Assembly (NCBI GenBank): GCA_947247005.1
Contig: OX365947.1
Location: forward strand, 39,822,760-39,886,759
DNA: 64,000 nt
Reading direction: 5' to 3'
From: Spisula solida
Taxonomy: Eukaryota; Mollusca; Bivalvia; Venerida; Mactridae
Positions 41,265-53,003 of this stretch are shown here, piece by piece. The translations under genes and the position numbers were made by a program. Positions within the stretch are counted from its first letter, which is position 1. Each line of letters starts with the position of its first letter. The notes beneath the pieces were generated by a model. That model was given only the letters and a program-made list of their open reading frames with translations. It was not told the DNA's origin and did no database searches.

Positions 41265-42075
41265 CTAGAGTTATCTCCGGCGAGGTATACGCTTTGTAGA
41301 AAGCATTATTTCATACAAGCCTAGAGTTATCTCAGGCGAGCTATACCCTTTGAAGAAAGCATTATTTCATACAAGGCTAGAGTTATCTCAGGCGAGCTTA
41401 ACCTTTGTAGAAAGTATTATTTCATAAAAGCCTAGAGTTATCTCAGGCGAGCTTAACCTTTGAAGAAAGTATTATTTCATACAAGGCTAGAGTTATCTCA
41501 GACGAGCAATACCTTTTGAAGAAAGTATTATTTCGTACAAGGCTAGAGTTATCTTCGGCAAGCTATACCCTTCGAAGAAAGTACATTTGTATTATTTCAT
41601 ACAAGGCTAGGGTTATCTGCGGCGAGCTTTACCCTTTGTAGAAAGAATTATTTCATACAAGGCTAGAATTATCTCCGGCGAGCAATACCCTTTGACGAAA
41701 GTATTATTTCATATAAGGCTCGAGTTATCTCCGTCGAGCTATATCCTTTGTAGAAAGAATTATTTCATATAAGGCTAGAATTATCTCTGGCGAGCAATAC
41801 CCTTTGACGAAAGTATTATTTCCTACAAGGCTAGAATTATCTCCGGCGAGCTTTACCCTATGAAGAAAGTATTATTTCATACAAGGCTAGAGTGATCTCC
41901 GTCGAGCTTTACCCTGTAAAGAAAGTATTATTTCATACAAGGCTAGAGTGATCTCCGTCGAGCTTTACACTGTATAGAAAGTTTTATTTCGTACAAGGCT
42001 AGGGTTATCTCCGGTGAGCTAAGTGTTATTTCATACAAGGCTAGCGAGCTGTACGCATTGTAGAAAGTATTATTT
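41265..42075. repeat. ~57-bp degenerate minisatellite, ~14 units
   Basis: The core is CTAGAGTTATCTCCGGCGAG, CTATACCCTTTGAAGAAAG, TATTATTTCATACAAGG. Units differ by substitutions and small indels (one unit has an extra ACATTTGT) and the last ones are shortened, so this array is older than the 47-bp and 51-bp arrays. No coding sense. Confidence 0.92.
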
Positions 42076-42773
42076 ACATACATTTTGTTCTAGATGTTTC
42101 TTTCTGTTGACAATATCACGCTATGTTGACAATGTCATTCCATGTTGATTATGCATGCTAACAATATTCATTTGCACACAAATAATTTCTTCCTGTTCAT
42201 CACGTGCCCGTGTTTACGCATAGTAAGGCAGCACTTATTTCATTTAATTTTCTGGGCTTGTGTTCACAAAGCATCTTAGTGTAAAAATCAAACATTTTGA
42301 CTTAAGTAAAACATTTGTGACGTTTATATTTGCCAACACTTTAAGAATAAACCACGTTTTCGTTGTAGTTATAAAAGCTGTTAACATAATGCTTCGAAAC
42401 GATGTTAAAACTTATGAACTTTATTTTCTTATTTAGCTGATGCACAATAGCAGATTCAATATTTTAAAAACGTCTAAAGTTTCCTACTTATAATCTTTGT
42501 GAATACCACCCTGGTCCTCCCTTTAGCTTATAATTGATCGTTGTTTTCTGCATTATATGTTTTATTGTTTTATGTTATACTCATGGTTTTGACTTCACAC
42601 AATTAAAATCTATTCACTTTTTTGGCATTTGTCCTTATTTTCGTACTGCAAATGTAATTGCGTTATATCTTTACCAAGATAACCAGTGGTGTCATCCTGA
42701 CGAGGGAACTAGCCTAAACCGATACGTTTATATCAAATAAGAGGGGTGTTCGAAAACAAATGTAACACATGTA

Positions 42774-43400
42774 CGTGGGGAGATCCAAAAGTAATGTCAC
42801 TGGTGCTGTAAAATCGTGCAAAATGTAAATAAAACAACGCAATTTACCACGCAGCTACATGACTCCATTTCCAATACAAATGCCAAAATTCAAGATAATG
42901 CAATTATTTGTTATTGAGATTTACGTGTACATAGGAAGCCTATTAACGGACATCGCCGCAAACCAATGACGTTAACGACGTCGTAATCAAAATTTGACGT
43001 TACTTACATCATTGCTTTTCAAAGTATCGTCATTGATGTTCTATACAGCGCTCATGTCTGTTCACCCATTTTTTAAACACATTAATATACTAGAGTCTTT
43101 GTGTAGAGAGGAAAACACATTGTTACATGCCTGTCTTGGTTCAGGGTCATAGAAATACACCCATGTCTCATCAACTGTAGTTATGCACTGGAAAAATAAC
43201 GTCATTTTCGTGTGCGGCGACATGACGTCAGTGGTATACTTTGAATGCCTATATAATGCTATTGTAATATTCAAACAATATGACACAAATGATATTAATC
43301 AGAATTGAATTGCTTTAAACTTTGATATAAATTTTATTGTCGTACGCCAACAAATAAACTTACTAGTGGAACAGTGACATTACTTTTGGTTCTACCCATG
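42774..43400 (-). mobile_element. Internally deleted mariner-like element (catalytic fragment)
   Basis: Inverted ends (CGTGGGGAGATCCAAAAGTA on the left, inverse CATGGGTAGAACCAAAAGTA on the right), followed by ATGTCACTG on both, flanked by TA. On the reverse strand near 43062-43286 is TTVDETWVYFYDPEPRQA, the mariner transposase catalytic block that contains the second Asp (DETW). The rest is missing. It is a different subfamily from the element at 33875. Confidence 0.83.
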
Positions 43401-44366
43401 TATATATGAGCTCTGCTGGGGGATTTCCAACCTGAGGTCAAAATTTTGCCTGTTTAAATGTTGACAGAACTGTGTAGTTTAATGTTTAAGGTTTCCAAAA
43501 AGTTATACCTTTTCAAAATGGCATGATGAAAACTAGACATGACGATTAAAACAACGTTCGTCGCGTAAACACAAAACTTATGATGTCATTTAATTAGCAC
43601 TGGTCCCATTGTAAGTGCCACATTTACAAAAAGGGAAATAAAATACACAGAAAACAATATTGTTGGATCATGTAGTGTTATGGATGTCTCGAACAATGCT
43701 AAAATCAAGTTTCCAAATTGTGCGGTATTTATTTTATGCAGTAAAATTACAAAATAATCAACAGATTCCCAAAATTCGCTCTTTTCGTTTATATTTCGTA
43801 ATATTTTAGCCCTAATAGACTCTCATTTAGCGCAATATTTTGGCAAATTATTTCTGATGCAATAAACTACAAGGGCCTAAAGGCACTATGTACCTATCAC
43901 AGTGATTATTTATCAAATAAACGTATTAATAACTTTGTATTCAACCAATTCCCAAAACTCACGGTTAATTTTGTTTATATTGTTTAATGTTTTGCCCCAA
44001 AATATTGCATTTTGTGCACCAACATGAAAAATGATGTTTGATATCTTAAACTGCAAGTAACAACCTACCTATCAAAAAATATTATTATCAAATAAACCCA
44101 TTAATGACAAAGTGATATATAGATTCCAAATATTCATGTTTTGCTTAATATTTTGTAAGGATTTACCCAAAAAAAGTCAACGTTCACTAGCAAGTATGGA
44201 CCTTGGTTTTTAGTATGTTACAAGACACACATTGTATGACATGATCCTAGAAAAACACTTGTATGGCATTTTCCCCCTAAAAGTATCTGCTCTGTACTAA
44301 ATGTGATTTCCCCCAATTGTGTTATTTTTTTAAGAGGTTGGAAATCGCACATCGGAGCTCATATAT
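43401..44366. mobile_element. Element with 33-bp TIRs carrying an internal ~190-bp repeat
   Basis: Left end TATATATGAGCTCTGCTGGG then GGATTTCCAACCT; the right end is the inverse with a few mismatches. The interior contains three diverged units beginning ATTCCCAAAATTCGC and continuing CGTTTATATTTTGTAATATTT, the same motif seen at 3.1-3.7 kb. It lies directly against the mariner at 42774-43400. Confidence 0.65.
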
Positions 44367-44778
44367 ACTTTTGTATTTAATGAGTGTCCCTCGACAGACT
44401 TGGCATATGAGTCCAGAAATAATGTGCAAAATATATTAATTTTTAGGAAAGCACCAAACTTAATACAAACACTTCTTGGGCTATCAAAAAACATGAGGTA
44501 TACTCAAAACGTGTTGCATGGCTTCCATATATATATACATGTACATGGATACATAGCAATGTACCCAATTCTAAGTCTGTAAAGTGCTCTATTTCGACCT
44601 TCATTGGCCGAGTGTGACTTTGATATTTATTGAGCTATGTCTTGCTCGAGTCACGCAGTCTTGTTGGGGTAATACTTTGTGCCAGATTGTTTGAAAATCC
44701 AACAATCAGTGACAAAAGTAAGGGTCCAACTCATAGACGCCACCAGCGTTTCGGCAAACGTCTGCCAACAGAGTTTAA

Positions 44779-45378
44779 AGGACAAGGTTCACTAATGGCT
44801 TAATTTGGCCCTGTGATTTTTCAAAAAATAAAAATGCATGTTCCTATAAATCTGTCCTATATTGCAAATAACTTAACATTTCCTGTGTAAAAAATAAGCA
44901 TACATATCCCAAGTTCCCTTGTAATTTGTTGACAAAACTGCCAAGAATATGACGTATATGTCATGTTTAGCCCAAAATGTAATTTTTTACCATTTTCACG
45001 ACTATTAACGACGTAAATCCTTCCCAAAAACCACGATGGCACTCTTGCGACACTTTTATATTTTCACATAACCAGTGTTCTGCAAGTCTTTATATATGTA
45101 CAAAATATCAAAGTGTCGCAAGAGTGCCATCGTGGTTTTTGGGAAGGTTTTACGCCATAAAAAGCCATGAAAATGGCTAAAAATGACATTTTTTGGTAAA
45201 CTTAACCTATTTCAAGTAGATTTGTCGACATATTACGAGGGAAATTTGGAAAAGTATCCTTAATTTTTTGAAAGACAATGTTAGTCTATTAGAAACATAG
45301 GACAGATTTATAGAAAGATGCATTTCTATTTTTCGATAAAACTCAGGGCCAAATTAAGCCATAAATGAACCTTGTCCT
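44779..45378. mobile_element. 600-bp fold-back element, ~250-bp arms
   Basis: AGGACAAGGTTCACTAATGG then CTTAATTTGGCCCTG on the left, inverted on the right. The innermost part, CCTTCCCAAAAACCACGATG and GCACTCTTGCGACAC, is inverted almost perfectly around a ~65-bp loop, while the outer part has diverged. No open frame of interest. Confidence 0.85.
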
Positions 45379-45379
45379 A

Positions 45380-46480
45380 AGCAAATTTTAATCAACCTAA
45401 TTCAGCAATCAGGAACATTTACAAACGGAGAACAACTTACATCAGCGTTTATTTCCAAACGTCGACAAAGGTTTTGCATGTTAAAAATTTTCAACGGACA
45501 ACGTTCTTCAGCGTTCACCAGGGATCATCAACTTTTCAAAACGTTTAGTAACTTTTACTAGCGGAGCTGAACGTTTGCCCTAATGCCAGAGTGTGAACAC
45601 AGCTTATGAATTGAGGCTAACGTTTCTCTAGCGGAGGCCATCGGGTAGTTAGTGCAATGAACACATGTGGTCAGCGCAGACAAACTTTCACGTTTTCATA
45701 ACTTAGGTTAACGTTGTGCAAATGATACTAGGGTTCGGCAACTCGTTTGTCTACGTCAGACTAAGTTAGGGACCACTGCACATGTAGTTATATAATTTAA
45801 GCTAACCTGCGTTGGCTTAAGTTCACATACGCTGATAAAATATAAGTACAACCCAGGCAAACGCTGAAAAGCGCTAGTAACCGCTGTCAAGCGCTAGGAA
45901 ACGTTCCTAAACGTTAGTGTGCGAACTAGATTTACAACGTTCGCAGTGTGAACAAAAATATACCTCCTCGCGAACATAATTCACTGACGTCTGGGCTCAT
46001 TGTTTCGACCTTTGAAACGCTGGTACAAGCGTTCATAGTGTGAACCCAGCTTAAAGGAGATCTACATGCGCATCCACAATAGCACAGGAATGGAAGCCAC
46101 GGTAGAGAGCACTTATCTAACACCATGCAGCCAACCAGGTGACGACAAGTTCTTTTTTAAAGTTGAGCTAAAAAGAGCATCGCCTACGCGAGTGCTGGAC
46201 ACTCGACTTTCTTGTACTTGATAGTATCCTTGATGAACTGTGAGCGAAAATTCTAAGAGTAACATAGGCAGACAACTCATAAACATAGGTCACAGTGTCA
46301 CCATTATTGAATGGACTTCCCTTGTGGTGGTGAATAACTATGTTGAGTTTAAGTGGATACCTTTCATAGTCTTTAAGAAAATGACTCTGACAAAAAACTT
46401 AACCAACGCACAACGATCCCGTCATGACAATAGCTACAGAAGACTGTTTTTCTTCAAAAAGTCGAGCTAAAAACTAAAAT
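45380..46480. other. No gene; diffuse element with AACGTT/AGCGGA motifs
   Basis: AGTGTGAACACAGCTTA (45590) and AGTGTGAACCCAGCTTAAA (46036) are direct near-copies, and AACGTTTGCC, AAACGCT and GCGTTCA motifs recur between. Probably a decayed transposon. Confidence 0.35.
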
Positions 46481-49400
46481 AACACATTTATTGTTTTTAT
46501 CTTTTAATAGATTATATTTTATTTCACAATGGAATGTCGAAATAATAGGTGATATACATGTGTATAAAAATCGTACAAAAATACCAGATACCTTAATTGT
46601 TTCTATACAATTATAAACTGAAGTCTGTGAATTCAATCTACATACACGTATATAATAGACCATAACATACAAATATAAATGGGAAGAATCACTGAAAATT
46701 CCTGCATACAATTATGGTACAGTTTATTGAGAAACTAGAAACAAGAAAATGTGATTATATGTATCTGATCTACCTTGCCTCACTTCAACTAAGTTGGGTT
46801 ATGCTATTTTCAGCAGTTACCACTTCTGACTTCTTTATCATTTTGTGAAATATTACATAGAACGAGGGTCAGTGAAACTGTAAGTAAAACTGCAAACTGG
46901 TTAAATTGACAGGAGAAGAACTGACTGTAACCATTTAAACATCGGGGCTAGTGTTCAGAAGAACTAGTACGAGTACTCGTATAAGGGTTGCAACAAAGGG
47001 ACACCTGGACCTATCATAATTGGGTCGCTAGTTAAAGAGATTAATTATTAAAATGTCCCACGTCTCTGTTGTTCCATAACATCAGAAAGGGCATCAATGA
47101 TAACAGTACAAGATGACTGAACAATGATAATTTTGAACAATAACTTGACTAAAATATATATATAGCATTGTATAAAACAAATTTGTACAACAATGTCAGA
47201 TAGCTCTTGTGTTTATATACATGTAATTAGTAATAACTGACTGATTCCGAGTTACAAATTCGAGCAAAAAGTCCATAACTGGATAAGACAACCAGATGAC
47301 CAATGAAATAGTCAATTAACGGAACATATTTAATAAAGATTCACAATTAAAAATGATATCTTAAGTGCGTTTCTATCAGCATTTATTATTCAAACATTAG
47401 TTCTTCACACCAGTTGTAGTGATTTTTAAATATTTCATATTTTGATTGGCAAGAGCGAGTTATGTCACAATTATGAACCTAAGGATACAAACATGTAATA
47501 ATCTACAATATGTATTGGAAGAAAATACGAAACATTAATAGTTTCCAAACCTAACAAGAAACAAAGATTTTGGTACAGACTTTTTGTGAGTGCATTTTAT
47601 GCTAGATTACGTCACAGTTTTTACAAAATGTACAAAAAGGTCACAACAATGGACAAATAATAATCCAATTCTCCATGGACACAATGGGGGAAAAAACTCT
47701 GTATCCAATGAATACATTATGCAATGATGCAAAGGGAAGTAATTCACACTCATGTTAATGTACGCAAAGAAATGATAGCCTCTTTTTTCCCCATACATTT
47801 TCGTAACTTGAAGACTAGTAACACAGTACATTAGACAAAGTTGGGAATATGATAGTTTGTGTCAACTATATACATATTTAGTGAAAAGTCATGAAATATT
47901 AACATCTATAAAATCACATTTTGAGCAGTATGTTGTCTCTACTAGCTCTACAGTAAGTATAATGAATTCCTAGCAATACATGCATTTTACCTGATAAAAT
48001 ATTACAAATTAAAATGTTCACTTAATTTCAATAACAAAATGTTGATATGAAAAAAGAACAAGACAAAAGTAGAACCAACAAATTGCCCGCACCATAGCAA
48101 GTGAAAACCCATCCAGCAGAAACATAACAATAATGTGCTCACTTTCTTTTGGTAGGGAGGTAATACACCAGCCCTGCACTTATGGAAACAACTCTTATCT
48201 TGCCCACATGTAAAACCTGGGATGGTGACATCTACATAATAACATGGGTGAAAGTTGGAAATTCTAAAAAAAATGAAATTCTCAAAAATTGACGATTTAT
48301 ATAAAGAAAATAAAAAAACCCAGACTTTTTGGAACAATCAAAAACCTAAATTTCAGGGATATATGTCTGAAAACTTTCACCCATGTAATAAAGTATGCAT
48401 TTGGACGCACTGGGCAATCTGATTTCAGGTGTCAATCATTTATTTTCCATAATCAGAATGGGGATAATTGTAATGGATGCCAATGAGGTAGAGTTGATTG
48501 AAAAACAATATTGAAGTGGTCATTTATTATGTATGAACTTAAACCTGGACAAACAGTATGGTAGCCATCTCTCATTTACTGAATTACGGGAAGTATGAAA
48601 ACCTTCAAAACATGAAATTTGATGTAAATTAAATGTAGCCTAAACAGAATTAACTGTTATAAGGCACAATATATCCCCTAATTTGTGTAAACAATCCTAG
48701 CGCCGCGGTTTATAATATAAAACATATATGTATATACATTCAGTAAAATATACAAAATATATGAACACTCCCAAAGACTTTCTCACTTCTTGGAAAATGT
48801 GAATTTTATGTTACATATGGGTAAAAGATGAATGATTATAATGTTATGTACAATGGAAAAAGAACAGAAAAGTCTGAAAAATGGTATTGCTGTCAAGTAT
48901 GTACATACTTCAAAGTTAAATGCAACATCAAGTATTTAATAAGGCATTATTCTGCATTCACAAGGGGCTGAACTTGAAGATTTTTAGCCAAATTACTTAA
49001 AACATCTAAAGAACAAACTGATCCTTCAAAATGTGAGGTTTGTGGTAATTTAAAAGGGTCAACTGACTGATCTAATGAAAGTCCTGCACAAGTACATTAA
49101 CTCTGATAATAACTTTTCAATACTCATCACTATCAAAATAAATAATAAAGATGTATAAAACAGAAATTTGTTGTGTGTTTTTTTTGTTTTATAAACAAGA
49201 CACTGGTCAGTTAAGAATACAACTTATACACAATTCAAGTTGTAATGTAAAAAATCTGACTATGAAATACATAAGTCTGTATATATCTCTAACCTTATAA
49301 TATTTAAAATATCAACTTCACAAGCAACGTTCTTATGATGTAACAAAGAAAATTTAATATTTTGGAAATGTTAACAAATACTAACATAATGGCTAATCTT

Positions 49401-49675
49401 GTCATTACGGACACATAGTCGCAATTTGCTCCAATAAATTACATGACTCAAGTCCCAAGTATAAAACTATACACATTTGGTCAAAATGAAGTCTTGAAGG
49501 ACATTCCATGATTCCAATAAAATTGAGCCTCTTCTAAGAATTGTGTTAAGACTTTGTACAATAAAAAGTATGAATTGTCTTTCTATGTACAGAACTGTTC
49601 ATCTGAAGTATATACAGTAAACACAAAGTTTATAAATGATCATAGAACTTTATTAGAAGCACTGTTTGAATGTTG
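46480..49675 (-). other. Low-repeat stretch downstream of the CD225 gene, possible long 3' UTR
   Basis: Over 3 kb with none of the MITEs, fold-backs or minisatellites that fill the rest of the window, AT-rich, no coding frame of note. A reverse-strand AATAAA lies at its far end (46487-46492). This fits an extended 3' UTR, but ordinary intergenic DNA is equally consistent. Confidence 0.35.
49649..49654 (-). terminator. Proximal poly(A) signal of the CD225 gene
   Basis: AATAAA on the reverse strand about 22 nt after the stop codon. If used, the 3' UTR is very short. A distal AATAAA lies at 46487-46492. Confidence 0.45.
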
Positions 49676-49836
49676 CTAGTAGTTAAACTTTAACTGATAA
49701 TGTATTACTTGCGCTATAATCAACACAAGTACAATTATCATAGAAATAATGCCACCTAATGCAGCTCCTTTTGCGTACGCTCCATATTTCGAGGCCTGTA
49801 TGTAATTCTTCTTCTTGAAAAAATCCCTGGACATTT
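49676..49836 (-). CDS. CD225/dispanin-family membrane protein, coding exon 2
   Basis: Acceptor aaacttcag; joins exon 1 in phase to give IVAILLAEMSRDFFKKKNYI. It then encodes QASKYGAYAKGAALGGIISM and a hydrophobic helix (IIVLVLIIAQVI), ending KFNY and TAG at 49676-49678. The (A)xKYGxxAKxAAxGGI stretch between intramembrane helix and transmembrane helix is the family signature. Confidence 0.87.
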
Positions 49837-50502
49837 CTGAAGTTTAAAATAGAATTGTACGGTAACGGTATTTATAGTACTTTACAACATTACCTGTCAG
49901 AAATCAGTGGTTTTGACCACAAGATGCTGAATCTAAAGCCATCTCTGCTACTGGTACTTCTGGGAAAAGGACCCTTGCTGAAATTGGTAAAATTTCATGG
50001 CCCAATTTTCAGATATCAAATTTACATATGCAGTGACCGAGTCAGTCAATAGGTTCAACTGAGATAGTGGCTTATATGAAATAATGCAGTCACTCAAAGG
50101 CACTGTTTTTAAATACTGTCTCTTACAGGTATGAAGCTAAGGCAGAACAAAATAATCACTTAATCAGTAAGTAATGAAAGGGTGTCAGATAACTCCCTTT
50201 AGGCTGTAGATGGTTTTTGTCTGGGGACCACACTGGCTCAAGAGATTGTTTGACTGTAGATTGTAAATCATAGCAAGAGTTTATAGCATCTAAACCCAGT
50301 ATGAAGGAATTGCGGTGAGCGTTGGTCGGTAGGACTAACAAGACAAGTTGAAACAGTTAAACAGACTACATATTGGTTTGCAGACTACGGAACATGCCTT
50401 AGAGGTAATTAGCAAACACTTTGTTAGTCAGCAGTAAACGCAGCACTTCTAACATAATATATATATGCAATGTATTTAATCAAATATTATCCTCAAACAT
50501 AC

Positions 50503-50788
50503 CTGCTAGCAGTATTGCAACAATTCCAAATATTGGATTGATAAACATCGAGCAGAAGGCAAACCCCCAGTTGTCCTGTGGTCGTCTCAACTCATTAGGT
50601 GCCTCTGATGTGACTGGAAGAACGAAGAATGAAGCCTGCGATGGCGTGTAGGTGGACAGATAACTCTTGTAACTCGGTGTGATACTGACTTGTGAAGAAT
50701 AATGTGATGGCCAGGGATGCATCTCAAACGCTGACTGGGAGTCCATCTCACTCCCATCCAGCTGTGACTTGCTGTCATAGTACTGCAT
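50503..50788 (-). CDS. CD225/dispanin-family membrane protein, coding exon 1
   Basis: Starts ATG at 50788 and ends G/gtatgt (phase 1). It encodes a ~70-residue Ser/Tyr-rich cytoplasmic head (MQYYDSKSQLDGSEMDSQSA) and then WGFAFCSMFINPIFGIVAIL, the first half of a CD225 domain with its NPxFG-x-VA motif and membrane-dipping helix. With exon 2 the protein is 148 aa, a usual size for the family. These proteins sit in plasma or endosomal membranes; members include IFITM, PRRT and SynDIG types, and which subgroup this belongs to is not clear. An acceptor (tatttcag) at 50803 upstream implies a non-coding first exon. Confidence 0.85.
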
Positions 50789-51070
50789 GATTAGAATCTA
50801 CACTGAAATAACGAAAAATACACAAATTGAATAAAATAAATATTCTTACAAACATAACTTTAATCATGATTTATGCTTCAATTCATTTTAGGAAGATTGT
50901 GAAACAAGTTTCACAATTTATATTGATCACTCAGAGTCTCAACACCTCAATACTGATGGTATTCATCACCTTGCGCCAGGCAGAACCTGAGGAATGTGAC
51001 AATTTTTCTTATTTTCTAATTTCCTACACTAGAGCCAAACATTTTGTCTACATCCCCACAGTGGAAGATG

Positions 51071-51170
51071 CTAGACAGATAAGCTGTGTCAAAGTGGCTG
51101 CTTTTTAATTATGACGGTCCAAGCAAAAGGTACTGTAACGTGTCGAAATTGTGAGACTATGGAAGATACT
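51071..51170. repeat. Dispersed repeat, paired with 54108-54205
   Basis: AGTGGCTGCTTTTTAATTAT then GACGGTCC, GGTACTGT and GTCGAAA occur in the same order at 54108-54205 (AGTGGCTGCTTTTAAATTCT). It lies in the 5' intron of the CD225 gene; the second copy is intergenic. Confidence 0.65.
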
Positions 51171-52098
51171 TGATATATAATGGTCGTCTGCTATTTTGCG
51201 GCATCTACCTTTCCCCAATACACGGTTATAAATTCCGGCCAAGTCTATTTTATTTAACATTTATTCCCGTCTGCCGACAATCATCTTCTGCTAAAGTCCT
51301 GTGAATACCTATGTGCACCTGCTTTGGATTACGATATTGGATGATGTCCTTGCAATAAAAACAGACCATTAACATGGGTGAGCGCTATGTAGCGCTTTCA
51401 ATGGGAGGTAATCCTTGCCTTCTATATTAAAATGAATGGGAGATAACTGAATAAAGGCGCTCGGTAGCGCTTTGCTTAGACAACGGACCCCAGGTGTAAC
51501 ACAAGCAGAAACAGCACCAGTTTATACTTGTAAGGCCTTCATTGGTTGAAAGATAATTTGTGTCAAGGACCTGTGGCTAATTTAGCAGTTATATAATAGT
51601 AATGCCAGATTGAACGTCACCTTTGTTACTATGTATCCATAAGTTGGATTCACAACACTTCATTCACGCCGATTTCATTGGGAAACAAATAGTATGACCA
51701 ATACTCGCAATTAGAATTCCAGGTATAAACAATTTGTGGAAATGGCGGAAGTGTACTACAACAAATCATGTTCTACCTGTATAACTTACCTGTGTACACC
51801 TGTAATCGTGTGTAACTAATGCACACGTTGCATGGACGCACTGTTTCGTTATAGTAAAGAACAAATCTACGATTACTTCAGAATGATTACATGATTTCGA
51901 AAATTACGTAGGATCGTTCAAATTTGTCAACATGTTCGCCATTAATTGTTTGTACAGAGCGCATGCGCAAAGGTACGAAATATTTGTACAGGTGAGTCAG
52001 TGACTTCCTGTACATAGTTACTTCCCTTGTGACGCGCCTGAAACCAAACTCCCACGCAGTGATCTCCCTTTCATCAAGACTGATCCAAGGATATAACC

Positions 52099-52130
52099 AC
52101 GCACGTTAATTAAATAATTAACGTGCGTGA
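52099..52130. repeat. Perfect hairpin palindrome
   Basis: CACGCACGTTAATTA, two bases, then TAATTAACGTGCGTG: 15-bp arms. It sits between the CD225 gene 5' side and the next gene; no neighbouring gene end makes it a terminator. Confidence 0.8.
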
Positions 52131-52811
52131 TATAACTAATTAGAGTCATTTTCCCGTTTTTCCCAACTCTTTTTTCCGGTTCCGATTCATTTCTGTCCAA
52201 CAGAAAACTAACTTGTCTGACTTAATTTATAGTTTTGTTATCATGCAAGCAATTAATGCACTTGTTGCATCTTAAAATTAGAAATCTGGATAATCCACTA
52301 GACCGGAGACCTTAATTAATTGTCTCTGACAATTAAATTATTCGACCATACTGTGCTCCCGAATGTACAGTCCAGTAAAGTTCTGTTGAGAATATATTGA
52401 ACCAGGCCCCGATCTCCCGAAGCATCTCAGGTAGAATGTCAACTCAAATTGGGATTTTGATCCAATAAGAGTCTGAATTTTAGATACACTAGAAGTATGC
52501 GATCTCGACATTCAAGTATAAGTTAACACTGTGTAATAAACTCAGAATAAAATGTCTGTTTTTGTGATGCCAATTTTGAGTCCAACCTATCATGGAAACT
52601 ACTTCAAAGTTGAATGACAATAGTTGAGATGAGATTTAGCTCATAGTTAGAGATAAATAAAGTTATTGTTCTGGCATTTTAGTGGAAAACTCAATTATTT
52701 CGACTTCTGAAAAAAAAAAATGCGCACTTAAATTGTGTACTTATTTGTTATATTCTATAAATTTAATGACCACAAAGGGTAAAAAAATGAGCACATAGTA
52801 TCAATAAAATT

Positions 52812-53003
52812 ATGTTTAATACGGTTCAGAAACGTTTTTGGACAACATGTTTGCCACACCACATTCCTGTCGACAATGCCAGGAACATGATGCTTTGTTC
52901 AAGACTCGGCATCAAATTTCACCACAAACACATCATTCGGTACCGTAAGAACAAGAAAACAGATATTACAACCACAGGTAACTTTATCATTAATAAAGAC
53001 TAA
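52812..53003 (+). other. Short open frame of unknown nature
   Basis: Encodes FWTTCLPHHIPVDNARNMML and CSRLGIKFHHKHIIRYRKNK, which looks less random than its neighbours, with a GT after ITTTG that could be a donor. No start exon or family recognised; it may be a transposon relic. Confidence 0.2.

Noticed and set aside
50827..51108. 93-residue plus-strand open frame opposite the CD225 gene
   Set aside because: It overlaps the upstream intron of that gene and a dispersed repeat shared with 54108-54205; no family signal.
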